This document shows positions 34,527 through 47,090 of a DNA stretch of 64,000 bases, piece by piece (within the stretch, counting starts at the first letter, position 1; every line of letters begins with the position of its first letter). The position numbers and the translations under genes were made by a program. The notes beneath the pieces are model-generated. The model saw only the letters and a program-made list of their open reading frames with translations, did not search any database and had not been told where the DNA came from. This DNA is from Prunus persica (lineage: Eukaryota > Streptophyta > Magnoliopsida > Rosales > Rosaceae). The DNA is taken from contig NC_034013.1 of the NCBI RefSeq assembly GCF_000346465.2, positions 3,593,912-3,657,911 on the forward strand, read 5' to 3'.

Positions 34527-37500
34527 ATGGCGCGGCCGGACACATTTTCCGGCAATGGTACTACTCATGAAGCAGAAGGTATCATGTTGAAGGAGATGAA
34601 GAAGATGAAAGAAGAAGAAGAAGAAGTAAATGCTAAAAATAATAGTAAAGATAAGCTGCGCAAGGTTTCATTGTTGAAGCTCTTCTCATTTGCTGATTCT
34701 TATGACTACTTTCTAATGGCTATCGGATCTGTTGGCGCATGTGTTCATGGTGCTTCTGTCCCTGTCTTCTTTATCTTCTTTGGCAAGTTGATCAATATTA
34801 TTGGCATGGCTTATCTCTTTCCCAAGGAAGCTTCTTCCAAAGTTGCTAAGGTATATTAATTATATATATATATATATATATACATGTCTGTGTCTGTTTA
34901 TATTCGACTTGAATTTCATCTTATATTCTTCTTCTTGCAGTACTCCTTGGATTTTGTATATCTCAGTGTGGCTATATTGTTTTCTTCATGGACGGGTACG
35001 ATTGGATTTTGTAAATCAACCATTAGAGAATTTGGTTTATTTATTTATTTTTTTAAAATAATGTTGCAAATATATATTTATATTTCTGTAGAGGTGGCTT
35101 GTTGGATGCATACTGGGGAAAGGCAAGCGGCCAAAATGAGGATGGCATACTTGAGGGCAATGCTTAACCAAGATATAAGTCTTTTTGACACTGAAGCTTC
35201 CACAGGAGAGGTGATATCTGCAATTACAAGTGACATTATTGTTGTTCAAGATGCCCTTTCTGAGAAGGTGAGGCTCTCATGTTAATTATATCACAAAATT
35301 AATTTTCATGATTATTAGTAACCTACTACCTACTACCTACTGGTTGTAATCATAAGCATAAATATTTGCATGAATGCATTATTTATCATAAGGTAGGTCC
35401 AACCTTATTAATAAGAATAGTGGACCATTTGTTTCCAAACTAATTTTTATTTTTATTTTTAATATTTATTTTCAAAACTTTCTTTTTTGAGAAAAGGCGA
35501 AGAATTGCATTCGTAATTTAAGTCTAATTCTGTCAGTCACAAAGATCTTAATGATAAAATACCCTCTCGATGTTTAGGATTATTTTTAAGATGAGCTCCT
35601 GACGTTTAATTTCATCAATTTGCATGCCATAATTTTCACATATAACCAATTTAAGCCTTGCCTAAAGAAAAAAGGTTGATGAATTAATGAAAGAAGTGGG
35701 ATTTATGAGAGTCAAAATAGTTGTTGTTGTCTAGGGTTTTTTTATTCCATTTTCGTGTGGAAATCAGCGTGAGCTTCATCTAATTTCCAGGGCTCTCTCT
35801 CTCTCTCTGGAGACGGAGACGGTGCAGAAGTAAATGCAAGGCTATCAGCATTTATAAGTTGATTGAGGGGGTTGGTTGGCTGTCGAGTGTTTCATTGTCT
35901 TTAATTGCCAGCTGGATAGGCTTCTCTTTCCGGAAATAATTTAAGAGGAGAAAGTATTTAGGGCATCTAGAGCAACATTAATTATGTTTCGATTAGATTA
36001 GATCTTAGATCCTTACTAATCGATCCAATCTTCTGTCACTGCACTTCGTCATGGGCTATTTTGAAGCATGGCAGACCAGCATGTAATGTGACCATGTTTT
36101 GTTTTTCCAAAACATTATTAAAATCGAGAATAAGAATAAAAAGTAAAAAGGTGACAATTTACTGATTTAATAATCGATCACAATTTTAAGGAAACAATTA
36201 TGGTAGTGAATTAATTAGAAAATTTAGGACATAATTTAAATGACCCTTGTATTAGGTTTAGTAATTTTTCGTTACAATTCTTGAGTCGATTGAATTTGAT
36301 TTATTTGGTTATAAGATCCATAAAGGATATTTCCGTACTTCGTTGTACCTTATTTAATAAGTTTTTTGGCTATAAGATCAATGATTGCTCTTGTGTGTAT
36401 GCATAGGAAAAATAAATTAATTAATGTGAAAAATTTAACAAATTTCTGCAGTTTTTAATGTTATATATATAGTTGAATGATGAGGGTGGATGATGATGCA
36501 GGTAGGGAACTTCATGCACTACATAAGCCGATTTCTAGCAGGATTCATAATAGGGTTTGTTAGGGTATGGCAAATTAGTCTGGTCACTCTCTCCATTGTT
36601 CCATTAATTGCCCTTGCTGGTGGTGTCTATGCATATGTCACAATTGGTCTCATTGCAAGGGTTCGAAAATCTTATGTCAAGGCTGGAGAAATTGCTGAAG
36701 AGGTCACCTCTCTCTCCCTCTCTCACAATTGGTCTCATTGCTAGGCCTCTTTCTTCCGGAAAAGGATCCCTTATACTGCTTTGTTTGATATATATATATA
36801 TATATATATATATTCTTTTCATGATTATTTGATCAGGTGATAGGAAATGTGAGGACAGTGCAAGCATTTGCAGCAGAAGAGAAGGCAGTAAGAGAGTATA
36901 AGACAGCTCTTTTGAATACATACAAGTATGGGAGAAAAGCAGGACTAGCAAAGGGTCTTGGGCTCGGCTCCATGCACTGCTCCCTTTTCCTTTCATGGTC
37001 ATTGCTTGTTTGGTTCACCAGCATTGTTGTTCACAAGGGTATCGCCAATGGTGGCGAGTCCTTCACCACCATGCTTAATGTTGTCATTGCTGGCCTGTAA
37101 GTTTTATTTTCTACTATCTTAACTTGTTATTACCAACATGTGTACTGGAAGTCCGGAACATATATTAAGTTGAGCATTAGTTAATGACAAGGTCACGCAA
37201 GGTGGGATGAAACTGACTGTTTGATCAGAATCTTTGAGTCAATAATTTCAGATTTTTAGATTAGCAAAATTCAGTCTACGAGTTGGACGTGAAGACAATG
37301 AAAATCACATATCAGTACGCCTTAGGACGCATTTCTGATTCACCAGTTCTTATCTCTTTTGAATTTGAGTGGAGGCAGTATAATGTAGCTATCTAGAAGC
37401 ATATGTTGCACTTCATCAACTTTATGTTGTTAATGGAAGCTTCAAAAGTTCCCTGAAGTACATTACCAACTTTGGTGAATAATCAGGTTGTCATTTATAA

Positions 37501-40500
37501 AATATGAACAAAATTTTACCGGTAATCATAGAACTTGGTTTTGTATAGAAACAGTAAGCTACTGGAGCGTGGAGGCCAAGGCATAATGCTTCAGTTAGAT
37601 TTCACTATATAAAATGTGGAAAGCTGTAGAAAACCTCAAGATGTTTATATGACATTTGACTGAGTTGGTTTATAGTTGTGATGAATGTATTGTGGCTTAG
37701 AAAATTTCGATTTACACAACGTCTCACTCAATGATAATTTTTGCTTTTTAATTGGAAGGTCTCTGGGGCAGGCAGCACCTGACATCTCTGCATTCATTCG
37801 AGCTAAGGCAGCTGCCTATCCCATATTTGAAATGATAGAGAGGAACACAATAAGCCGATCCAGCAGCAAGAATGGCAAGAAGCTGAACAAAATTGAGGGG
37901 CACATCCAATTTAAGGACATATGTTTTAGTTACCCCTCTCGTCCCGATGTTACTATATTCAACAAGCTGAATCTTGATATCCCTGCTGGAAAGATTGTAG
38001 CCCTTGTGGGAGGAAGTGGGTCTGGAAAGAGTACTGTTATATCTTTGATTGAACGCTTCTATGAGCCACCTGCCGGCCAGATATTATTAGATGGAAATAA
38101 TATTGGGGAGCTTGACCTTAAGTGGCTTAGGCAACAGATTGGGCTGGTAAACCAGGAGCCTGCCCTTTTTGCAACAAGCATTAGGGAAAATATTCTTTAT
38201 GGAAAATCCGATGCTACATTCGATGAGATCACACGTGCAGCTAAACTCTCAGAGGCTCTCTCTTTCATAAATAACCTCCCAGAGAGATTCGAAACTCAGG
38301 TAATGATATGTTATTTCTCTAAAGAACTTGCGTTTTTCCTTGTGCATAAATTGGATGCAGATGTGGATACAACTGCAGATATCTATTACTTGGATCCAGT
38401 TTCATATGGTGCATAATTTCTGTAGAAACATATAGCTTGAGGAAACAAAAGGAATTTTTATATAATGAAAAGTAGTCTCTTTGCCACTTCAACACTAACT
38501 TTACAAGAGCATTCTTGGTGAAGACCAAGAATTAATCATGATATATATGGATATTGCCTGCAGACATAGTAGAGAAGTAGATGGGACCTTAGAGACTTTT
38601 TCTTTTTCGCTTTTCATGGATTGATGCTTAAATGTTCTTTTCCAGGTTGGTGAGAGAGGAATACAACTCTCAGGAGGACAAAAGCAAAGAATTGCAATAG
38701 CACGTGCAATAGTGAAGAATCCATCCATTCTTCTATTGGATGAAGCAACAAGTGCATTGGATGCAGAGTCTGAGAAGAGTGTCCAGGAGGCTCTTGATCG
38801 TGCCATGGTGGGACGAACAACAGTAGTAGTAGCCCATCGTCTTTCTACCGTTAGGAATGCAGATGTAATTGCTGTTGTTCAAGAGGGGAAAATAGTGGAA
38901 ACTGGGAGTCACGAGGAGCTCATTTCTAATCCGAACGGTGTCTATGCAGTACTTGTACAACTACAAGAAACAGCTTCTTTGCAACGACACCCCTCACTTG
39001 ATCCTCACTTGGGTCGGCCACTAAGGTACTTGGTTGAAAGTGTTACATCCAGGAGACTTCATATGAAATATTCTGATGCCTAGAGCAACTTCAACTATTT
39101 GAAATGAGTAGAATAATTTCTGAAAAGTATTATAATGAGTTTGTTAGAGGCTAGTTATAGAAAATCTTTACTTTGAAATATTAATGCTCTACTTAAAAGC
39201 GAGGATAATGGGAAGCCTTGAATGTGTTTAGCTTGTAAATTCGTCTCTGACATTCATGTCTTCATAATATTTATTTTCTTTTGCAGTATAAGGTATTCAC
39301 GAGAATTATCCCGCACTACAACAAGTTTCGGAGCCAGCTTCCGTTCTGATAAAGAATCTCTGGGCCGTGCTGGTGCTGATGGAATAGAGACTGTAAAGTC
39401 AAGACATGTTTCAGCAGGGAGACTGTATTCCATGGTTGGACCAGACTGGTATTATGGGGTGATTGGCACCATTGGTGCCCTTATTGCCGGAGCTCAGATG
39501 CCTCTTTTTGCTCTTGGGGTCTCTCAGGCTCTTGTTTCCTTTTACATGGACTGGGACACAACATGTCGTGAGATTAAAAAAATCTCTTTACTCTTCTGCG
39601 GGGCTGCAGTTTTGACTGTCATTGTTCATGCCATAGAGCATCTTTGTTTTGGAATTATGGGAGAGCGACTCACTCTTCGTGTCAGAGAAAAGATGTTTTC
39701 TGGTATGTCACAATCAATTACTGTATTATACCAGTTGCATATATAGGGTGTTAATTGAAGTTTTGTTCTTCTTCCCTTTGAAAGCTGTTGGTATGATCTC
39801 TTCAAGGCTTGAGGTCCAATCAGTCCAAATATTTATATATATTTTTCATGTTTCATTGGTGTCCTTCCTTCATCTTGAGAATGCATTGTCCTTCATATAT
39901 TTCAAAAAACAGATCACAACACGTTGTTTTGTCTTGTCTGATGGCACTAATATATGCGTAAGTGTGGGAACATGTTTGTATTATACATACGTAAAGTTTA
40001 CCTTCGTTGAGCTTAGAATAAGATTGTATGATATTGATTACTCTTTTTTAATTTTCTCTTATAATTGATTGCAGCTATTTTGAGGAATGAGATCGGATGG
40101 TTTGATGATACAAACAACACTAGTTCTATGCTTTCGTCGCGTCTAGAAAGTGATGCAACTTTGTTAAGAACTATTGTTGTTGATCGGTCAACAATTCTTT
40201 TACAGAATGTGGGTTTGGTTGTTGCCTCATTTATCATTGCCTTCATCTTGAACTGGAGAATCACACTCGTCGTCTTAGCCACATATCCGTTGATCATCAG
40301 TGGTCACATCAGCGAGGTCCTACTTTCTTCTGTAGCTTTAAAGAGATAAGGAAGACATTTATTTATAGTATGCTAACAGTTTTTATCTTTTGTTGCAGAA
40401 ACTTTTCATGCAAGGCTATGGTGGAAACTTGAGCAAAGCATATCTAAAAGCTAACATGCTAGCTGGGGAAGCTGTGAGTAACATGCGCACTGTTGCTGCA

Positions 40501-42201
40501 TTTTGTTCTGAGGAGAAAGTCATCGACCTTTATTCTCGTGAGCTAGTTGAGCCTTCTAGACGTTCATTTACTCGTGGTCAGATTGCTGGCATATTCTACG
40601 GTGTATCCCAGTTCTTCATATTCTCATCCTATGGCCTGGCCTTGTGGTATGTAGCTTTACCTCCTTCTTCACTCCACGTTTGACATAAAAAATGCAAGTT
40701 GGATAATGAATAATTTTCCATTAGGTTTATGGTATTTGAATATTCTAGTATCCTTACTTTATTTCACATGTTCGAAGAGCTTAATGTGAATTGATAGCTT
40801 CTTTTCTTCTCCCTCGTCTTCCTGTTCAGGTATGGTTCTGTTTTGATGGGAAAGGAGCTTGCAAGCTTTAAATCTGTCATGAAATCATTCATGGTGTTGA
40901 TTGTGACGGCATTAGCAATGGGTGAGACTTTAGCATTAGCCCCCGACCTTTTGAAAGGGAACCAAATGGCGGCATCAGTCTTTGAAGTTTTGGATCATAG
41001 AACCGAGGTCCTGGGGGAGATAGGAGAAGAGCTTATGAAAGTGGAAGGCACAATTGAGCTTAGGAGTGTTCACTTTAGCTACCCCTCAAGACCAGACGTA
41101 TTGCTTTTCAGGGACTTCAGTTTGAAAGTCAGGTCAGGCAAGAGCATGGCATTAGTGGGGCAAAGTGGTTCTGGTAAAAGCTCTGTGCTTTCTCTAATAC
41201 TCCGATTTTACGATCCAACAACTGGGAAAGTCATGATCGATGGTAAGTCTTGTGCATAAAACTTTGCTCTATTGCTCTGACAGGGAACAAGTAAATTTGA
41301 ACATAGAAGAAAATACTTGATGCAATTGTTAAGGAAATCCATGTTAAACATAGAAGAAAAATACTTGGTGCAATTTTAAAAAGGAAATCCATATTAACTT
41401 TGAAAAAGCAAGATCAAAACAGAATTCCGGAGCAAATTTCTGAAATAATTCAACGATCTGTGGAAGTTTAAATAGTTTATCACCCTAGGACCTTGGTGTT
41501 CTGCATCGTAAAACTTATAGGAATCTGTTCTCTGATGTTGAAAACATATGATTATTCATTCAACTTCTCTTTTTCCAAGAGCTTTTAAATATGCTGCAAA
41601 AGTAATTTTCTTTCAATTTGGTAGGTTTATCTAAATGTTGATACACCATGCAGGGAAAGACATTAAGAAACTCAAGATCAGGTCTCTTCGAAAGCACATT
41701 GGCCTGGTTCAACAAGAACCAGCTCTGTTTGCCACATCAATATATGAAAACATTCTTTATGGAAAAGATGGATCTTCTGAAGCAGAAGTTATTGAAGCGG
41801 CGAAGCTTGCTAATGCCCACAGTTTTATCAGTGCCCTTCCTGAGGGCTATTCAACTAAAGTCGGAGAGCGAGGGGTGCAACTATCTGGTGGTCAAAGGCA
41901 AAGGGTTGCCATTGCCCGTGCGGTTTTAAAGAATCCGGAAATTTTGTTATTAGATGAGGCCACCAGTGCTCTAGATGTGGAGTCTGAGCGTGTGGTGCAA
42001 CAAGCTCTTGACAGATTGATGAAGAACCGTACAACTGTGTTGGTGGCACATAGGCTGTCCACAATACAAAATGCAGATGAAATTTCAGTTATACAAGACG
42101 GGAAGATTGTAGAGCAAGGAAGTCATTCGAGTCTTATTGAGAACAGAAAGGGAGCATATTTCAAGTTAATAAACATTCAGCAACAGAACACACAACAGTA
42201 A
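34527..42201 (+). CDS. ABCB2: Full-size ABCB (MDR/P-glycoprotein) transporter
   Basis: Twelve exons with GT-AG borders join in frame to 1,267 residues: 34527-34850, 34941-34995, 35092-35267, 36502-36702, 36837-37096, 37759-38299, 38646-39025, 39287-39702, 40075-40316, 40399-40646, 40830-41242, 41654-42201. The layout is TMD1-NBD1-linker-TMD2-NBD2. NBD1: Walker [10 protein letters not shown] near 422, signature LSGGQKQR near 530, Walker [16 protein letters not shown]2: GQSGSGKSS near 1057, LSGGQRQR near 1162, and the same Walker B. All ATP-binding motifs are intact. Such proteins use ATP to move organic solutes such as auxin or lipids across the plasma membrane or tonoplast. The N-terminus, the [16 protein letters not shown] loop and the linker closely recall Arabidopsis ABCB2/ABCB10, whose substrate is poorly defined. 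The start is the first ATG of the frame, with an acidic lead before TMD1. Confidence 0.96.
35268..36501 (+). other. ABCB intron 3
   Basis: The longest intron of the gene (1.23 kb), A+T-rich, with a short CT run near 35,800. No embedded gene seen. Confidence 0.85.
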
Positions 42202-44065
42202 CAAGATTGAGAACAGGTTTACTCAAATTTACGTAGGGGGCTCTGTTCATCACTGTATCTTTGTAGTTGTTTTCATTTTCAATTTTTTTTCTCTTTTACC
42301 ATATATGATATAAACTTATCAGATGGAGAGATTGCAATTGTCTGAGAATAATGATAATATACACATGTTGGGGATTGCTGTACAAATATGAAGTGCTATT
42401 TCTTATGGCATCCAAATGTGTCAATATAGCCTTTCCTTTGTATTTCAAGAAGTGATGGAAAAGGAAAAACACATTGGAAATTCATAAAACTAATGAAAGA
42501 AATAACCAATTGTGCATTTTTGTTTTTGGTATTGTTGTTCTAGATTTAAGATTTTTGTTGTCTAGCGAGAACCAAATGCAACCTCCTCAGTGGATTTCAA
42601 ATTTATATGTTGTCTTTGTGCAGGCTAATTGTGCCGTAAATCTGTTGTAATATGGTGTTGGATGCCAAAATTTGGACCAGGATCCAAATAAGAAAAATAA
42701 GAGTAACATTCATTGGATGCAAACAGATTTACATGATAGGGAATCTAGTAAAAAACCCAAAACAGATAGCCAACTCTCAAACAAACCCAAAATATTTTTA
42801 AAAAGACAAGAAAACCCCTTCTCTTTAGCACCAAAGACATGCAAGTCCTAGGGCTCTTTCCTCCACCGAAGACCAATATCAACATGTGAAGAGACTAGAC
42901 CAACATGTGAAGATTTTGTCTTTATCCAATAGTTGTTATTGCGCAATGATAATGCCAGCAATAATGTTTTGTTTGTTAAATTTGTACATATTTTTTTAGT
43001 GCATTTTGTATTTAAATGCATGTGAATTCATTTATTTTGCATCAGTTTGCATGTGAAGTGTGTGTGAAGTGTGTATGTAAGTACCAAGAGATAGAGAGAA
43101 GAGATGCTCCTCTTCTCATCCTTAGCCATCATTAGTAAAGTCAGTTAATGAAGTGTATAGTGTAGAACTCATGAAGAGAGAAGTACAATGCTAGAGAAGA
43201 AGAAATCTCAGTACTCTCCTTCAACTTCCTTTGTTCATATACTTTCTCTTATCACACTCTCTTATTTTAACCATGTTAATATCTTCGACCACCGTTAATT
43301 CTGGGTGATAACAATTCCAGCAACAAAATAAATTAAGTAAGTATTTTTCTCTTTTATTTTTGGTTTCTTAGTAGACTTCTTATTCAAAACAGGGAAACGC
43401 TTTTATAATTATGTTATTATCTTGCTAAACTGATGAGCAATACTTTGTTTGAGTACTTGGTCATGTTTGATATTTGCCATAACAATAACAGGATGTCTAT
43501 CAAGAAACCTTTGAGTTCTGCTCCACAGCCCTTTAAGTTGGTGTCTTTGCAGTTCCATGTTCTAGGTATGGTGTTTAGTTATTATTTTGACCCTTAGAAA
43601 CTTTGACCGAGCACGCAGAAAATTATGGTATCCAAGCATTAGAAGAAGTTGGTAAACTACATAACGAACCAATAGGCCATATATAATTTACAACATCTGT
43701 TGTAAGTAGTGTTGAGATTAAAAAAAAAAAAAAATCATCAAAGTAAATTTATTTTTTTCTAAAGAAAAAAAAATTGTTAAATGCAAGCCAGCATGTGTTC
43801 CCAAAATTTTTGGATATATGTTGTATTTCAAAAGGGTGGATATAAAAGATAATAGGCCTAAAAATTAGGCGGAATCCTATTAGCACTTATTTGAAATTCA
43901 AACGTGTTGGTTGCTAAGGGAGGAAAAAAAAGGAAAAAAAAACAAAGTGGAGAATTAAAAGAAAAAGACGGCTAGTGAAGCAGTACAGAGAAGAAGAAAA
44001 AATTGCTAAATGTATACTGTAATCTCATTTTTCTTTTCTGTGTTAGGCATGGCATGCCACAAAGT
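42202..44065. other. ABCB 3' flank and intergenic DNA
   Basis: The first few hundred bases are probably 3' untranslated region. A stretch at 43,020-43,330 looks like an LTR fragment, ending in 'cttcgaccaccgttaattc', but no partner LTR or primer-binding site was found. Homopolymer A runs occur at 43,720 and 43,920. Confidence 0.35.
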
Positions 44066-44200
44066 CATTGGTGAGAAACCCATAAATCATTTGGATGCAA
44101 ATCCATGGGTGAGAAACCCCGAAATTATTTAGATGCAAATTCATGGGTGAGTAATCCCCAAATTATTTGGATGTAAAAATCCATATGGGTGAGAAATCTA
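44066..44200. repeat. Short tandem repeat, ~42 bp unit, about three copies
   Basis: Units of the type 'gggtgagaaacccc', 'aaattatttggatg', 'caaatccat' repeat at 44,070, 44,108 and 44,146, with a partial fourth near 44,188. Confidence 0.75.
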
Positions 44201-45044
44201 GAACCCCTGCAGATTTAAAAAAATTCTAGGCATTTTCCTGGAAAAATGGATTCAGAGACTTATCACAGTTAGCAAACAAAACAAAAGGGGTCTTTACTTT
44301 TGTCCCGTTGCTTCTTCTTCTCTCTATCCGAACAAGCTACAAATGAAAAAATGGGAAGTTAATTCTTTACCACCAAGTGCTCCAAAAAAAAAAAAAAAAA
44401 AAAGGAAAAATACTGGGGTCTAATCCGGTAGCAGATACAAAGAAGAAATGGGTTATACCTCTGCCGTTGGACAATTTGATCTACTCTCTCCCTCTTTGTT
44501 TTAAAATAAAAAATAAAAAAATAAAAAAAACACTAATTCTTCTGTGCCTGCCAAAACAGAAAAAAGAAATTAGTTATTAGCATATAGACAAAACAAGAAG
44601 AGAAATCAGCAAAAAAAAAGGGGCAATTTGAAGGAGGAGGCCATGTTGCCTGGCCCACTCTTGGATAAATTCCTCACATTGCGTTTGTGTACAAACAACC
44701 AAAGCAAAAGAATGTGTGTTTGTGTGCAAACCTGACAGTCAAAACAAAAGGAAAATGAGCCAACAAAAATAAGAAAAAGAAAGAGCGAGGTTGACACCTC
44801 TTTCTTGTGCGATTTGTCAAAGTGTAAAGTATGAAAATACCATTGGAGTAACAAGGATGCTCTCCAGAAGGGGTTTGACTGCAAAGCAAAAGAAAGAGAA
44901 TAAAATAGTAGAGGGCTTGACAAGATAAAAGAGTTTGCTTTAAATAGAGGAAAGTCTGGTGCAATTGTTCTCCAAGATTATAAAGGCTACAATTCCTTCA
45001 CGTCTCCAACTCCTTAAGTCCCATTTGGAGTATGATTAATTCAG
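44201..45044. other. Intergenic DNA with A-rich runs
   Basis: Contains a poly(A) run at 44,384-44,402 and others near 44,500-44,530. Several open frames exist on both strands, but none resembles a known protein. Confidence 0.4.
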
Positions 45045-45368
45045 CTAGAAGATGAGTCTCACACTGGTTGGTGATGTTTCACGAAGGCCACTGATCAGTC
45101 CTTGCTTGTGGGACAGCTGATTAAATGATGAGTGGGCTGTCCAAAATCGCCCATTGATTCTCAAAAGCCTAAAATATTTGATGAATTGTTCTAATTGCCC
45201 ATTAAAATTACATAGGCTCAAATTGTTTAATAGATCAATTTTAAAATTCTCAAAGTCATATTTGGATTCAAATGTAAATGTCAATTGTAGAAAATTAATG
45301 GGTTCATCAAAATTGATCATTATTTTTCTTGGACATTGACAATAAGAAAATGGTACAAAACCATCCAA
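45045..45368 (-). other. Open frame next to the viral relic, origin unknown
   Basis: A 107-codon minus-strand frame rich in Phe, Asn and Leu (for example FDEPINFLQLTF). It reads on upstream to about 45,395 without a stop. It lies 100 bp from the pararetrovirus relic and has similar A+T-rich codon use, so it could be an inverted piece of the same insertion. I do not recognise a domain. Confidence 0.3.
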
Positions 45369-45470
45369 TTTTTTCCATGGATCATCTATCTATGAAAATT
45401 TCAAAATCATTTATAAATTATAAATATAAATAAAAACTAACATAGAAAAAACTTATAAATTATTTTGATA

Positions 45471-46185
45471 GAATTTATTGATAATGGTATAGTTATAAGT
45501 ATGAATAAAATTGAGCTTGAAAAACAAGACTTAGAATTTTTATGTATGTATATTAAGTCAGGAACTATAGAATTACAAGAACACATAGATAAAAAATAAT
45601 TACAAGCATTTTTAGGATTATTAAATTATACTAGAAGTTTTATCCTTGGTTACAGCATTGCAAAGTAAAACCAGTAAAACATGTCAAAAATATTTTAATA
45701 GTGAAGATATTAAATTAGTTCAAAATATCAAACAAGACATAACTCAGCTTAAGCCTCTAGCATTACCATTAGATAATAATGATAAAATAGTTGAGACAGA
45801 CGGATCATCAATAGGATGGGCAAGAATTTTATATCAGAAGAAGCGAAAAGAAGAACCTAAATCTGAAGAAAAAGTTTTAAAAAATGCATCATGTAAATTT
45901 AATGATATACAAGCTAGACTTCTTGCTACTAACTTAGAAATTTTAGGAGTCATTAACTCCCTTGAAACATTTTCATTGTTCTTACATAATGAGATATTTA
46001 CTATAAGAATAGATTGTCAAAATATTGTTTCTCATTATAATAACATTACTACTAATGAACAAGCAACCCGAAGATGGGTCAATTTTGTTGATTCTATTAT
46101 AGGAAATGGATTTAGACCAATATTTGAGCATATTAAAGGTATGTATAATACTTTAGCAGATATCTTGTCCCGCATTATTCATTAA
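45471..46185 (+). pseudogene. Endogenous pararetrovirus relic: end of reverse transcriptase plus RNase H
   Basis: A fragment of a Caulimoviridae polyprotein. The segment with SGTIELQEHI and, after a break, LQAFLGLLNYTRSF is the thumb region of pararetroviral reverse transcriptase. The RNase H part shows the expected acidic positions in ETDGSS, NLEILG, RIDCQN and NTLADILSR. It is broken by a stop at 45,597 and a frameshift before 45,646, and the movement, capsid, protease and polymerase core parts are missing. The arrangement with a further frame downstream recalls florendoviruses, which are widespread as old insertions in flowering plants. Genus is inferred from memory. It cannot encode a working protein. 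Confidence 0.8.
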
Positions 46186-46190
46186 TAGGT

Positions 46191-46905
46191 ATGCAATATT
46201 TTGGAGCATCATCCTCTAGCAGCAAAAATAATGGTACACCATCACAGGGTGGTAATCCATTAAGCATGAGTAGTCAAGCAAGACCAATAGTAAATACTTA
46301 TTATTATAATGGAATTCCAGTACAAGAAGTTGGAAATCTTGCTTTAAAATATCATTTTCAAGCATCATTAGCAAATAAACAAAAAGTTCTTTTAGACAAT
46401 TTTTAGAATATTAGAGTTAATAATGAAAGCATGAGAAGAGGGCATGAAAATCTTATTAAAGCCCTTGAGCAAGATTTTTTAGCATATAATTATGATTATA
46501 AAAGAGCAAAACAACAAATTTCTTTTTTGCAGGAAAAACATGAATATCAAAAGAAAGAGTATGATACAATAGTAAGAAATTTTAGAATTATTAATTTAAG
46601 ATGTTAAAATTTAAGCATGATTTTACAAGAAAAAGAGGCTAATAAGCCCAACTCACTTGAGCATAACAGAGAATTTTTCCTTGAGGAAAAAATTAAACAC
46701 CCATATTTTCTTCAAACCCTAGTTAGAGACAGGTATATATAGATTTTTACCAGAAGATATTAAGAGTCATATAATTAGATTAAAATATGAGCAAAATACA
46801 TCTCTTCAGTTATACATTCAAGCTTTTCTTTTTAATTTAGACAACATGACGGAAGCATAGCTCCATATGACGACCTCATGATAGAAGAAGCATCATCAAC
46901 TTCAT
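46191..46905 (+). pseudogene. Remnant of a second pararetroviral reading frame
   Basis: Begins 5 bp after the RNase H stop. An intact stretch of 71 codons (Ser/Asn-rich, then VQEVGNLALKYHF) ends at a stop at 46,404-46,406. The frame then continues as a Lys/Glu/Gln-rich, coiled-coil-like sequence with further stops and shifts. Its position right after RNase H fits the second ORF of florendovirus-type genomes, whose function is not known. Confidence 0.5.
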
Positions 46906-47090
46906 TTAACATGAAGGATCATCCCAACATATGAAGTATAAGTTCCAACCTTTTTTACTCCATACGGCAATCAAGAAGCAAAACCCTTTGGCATAATCTG
47001 AAAAGAAGAAACAGACTCCTTAGGCAATATAAAAATAAATAAGGGCATTATTGTCCAAACACTATAATTTTGTCCTTATTTATAAATACT
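46847..47090 (+). promoter_or_regulatory. Candidate pararetroviral promoter remnant
   Basis: Two TGACG motifs 21 bp apart (46,847-46,851 and 46,868-46,872) recall the as-1 element of caulimovirus promoters. A TATA box (tataaata, 47,081-47,088) follows about 210 bp later, downstream of the last viral frame, where such promoters sit. The as-1 to TATA distance is longer than in the CaMV 35S promoter. Activity is unknown. Confidence 0.35.

Noticed and set aside
44066..44200. Regularly spaced repeats considered as a CRISPR-like array.
   Set aside because: The units are head-to-tail tandem copies without unique spacers, in a plant nuclear context.
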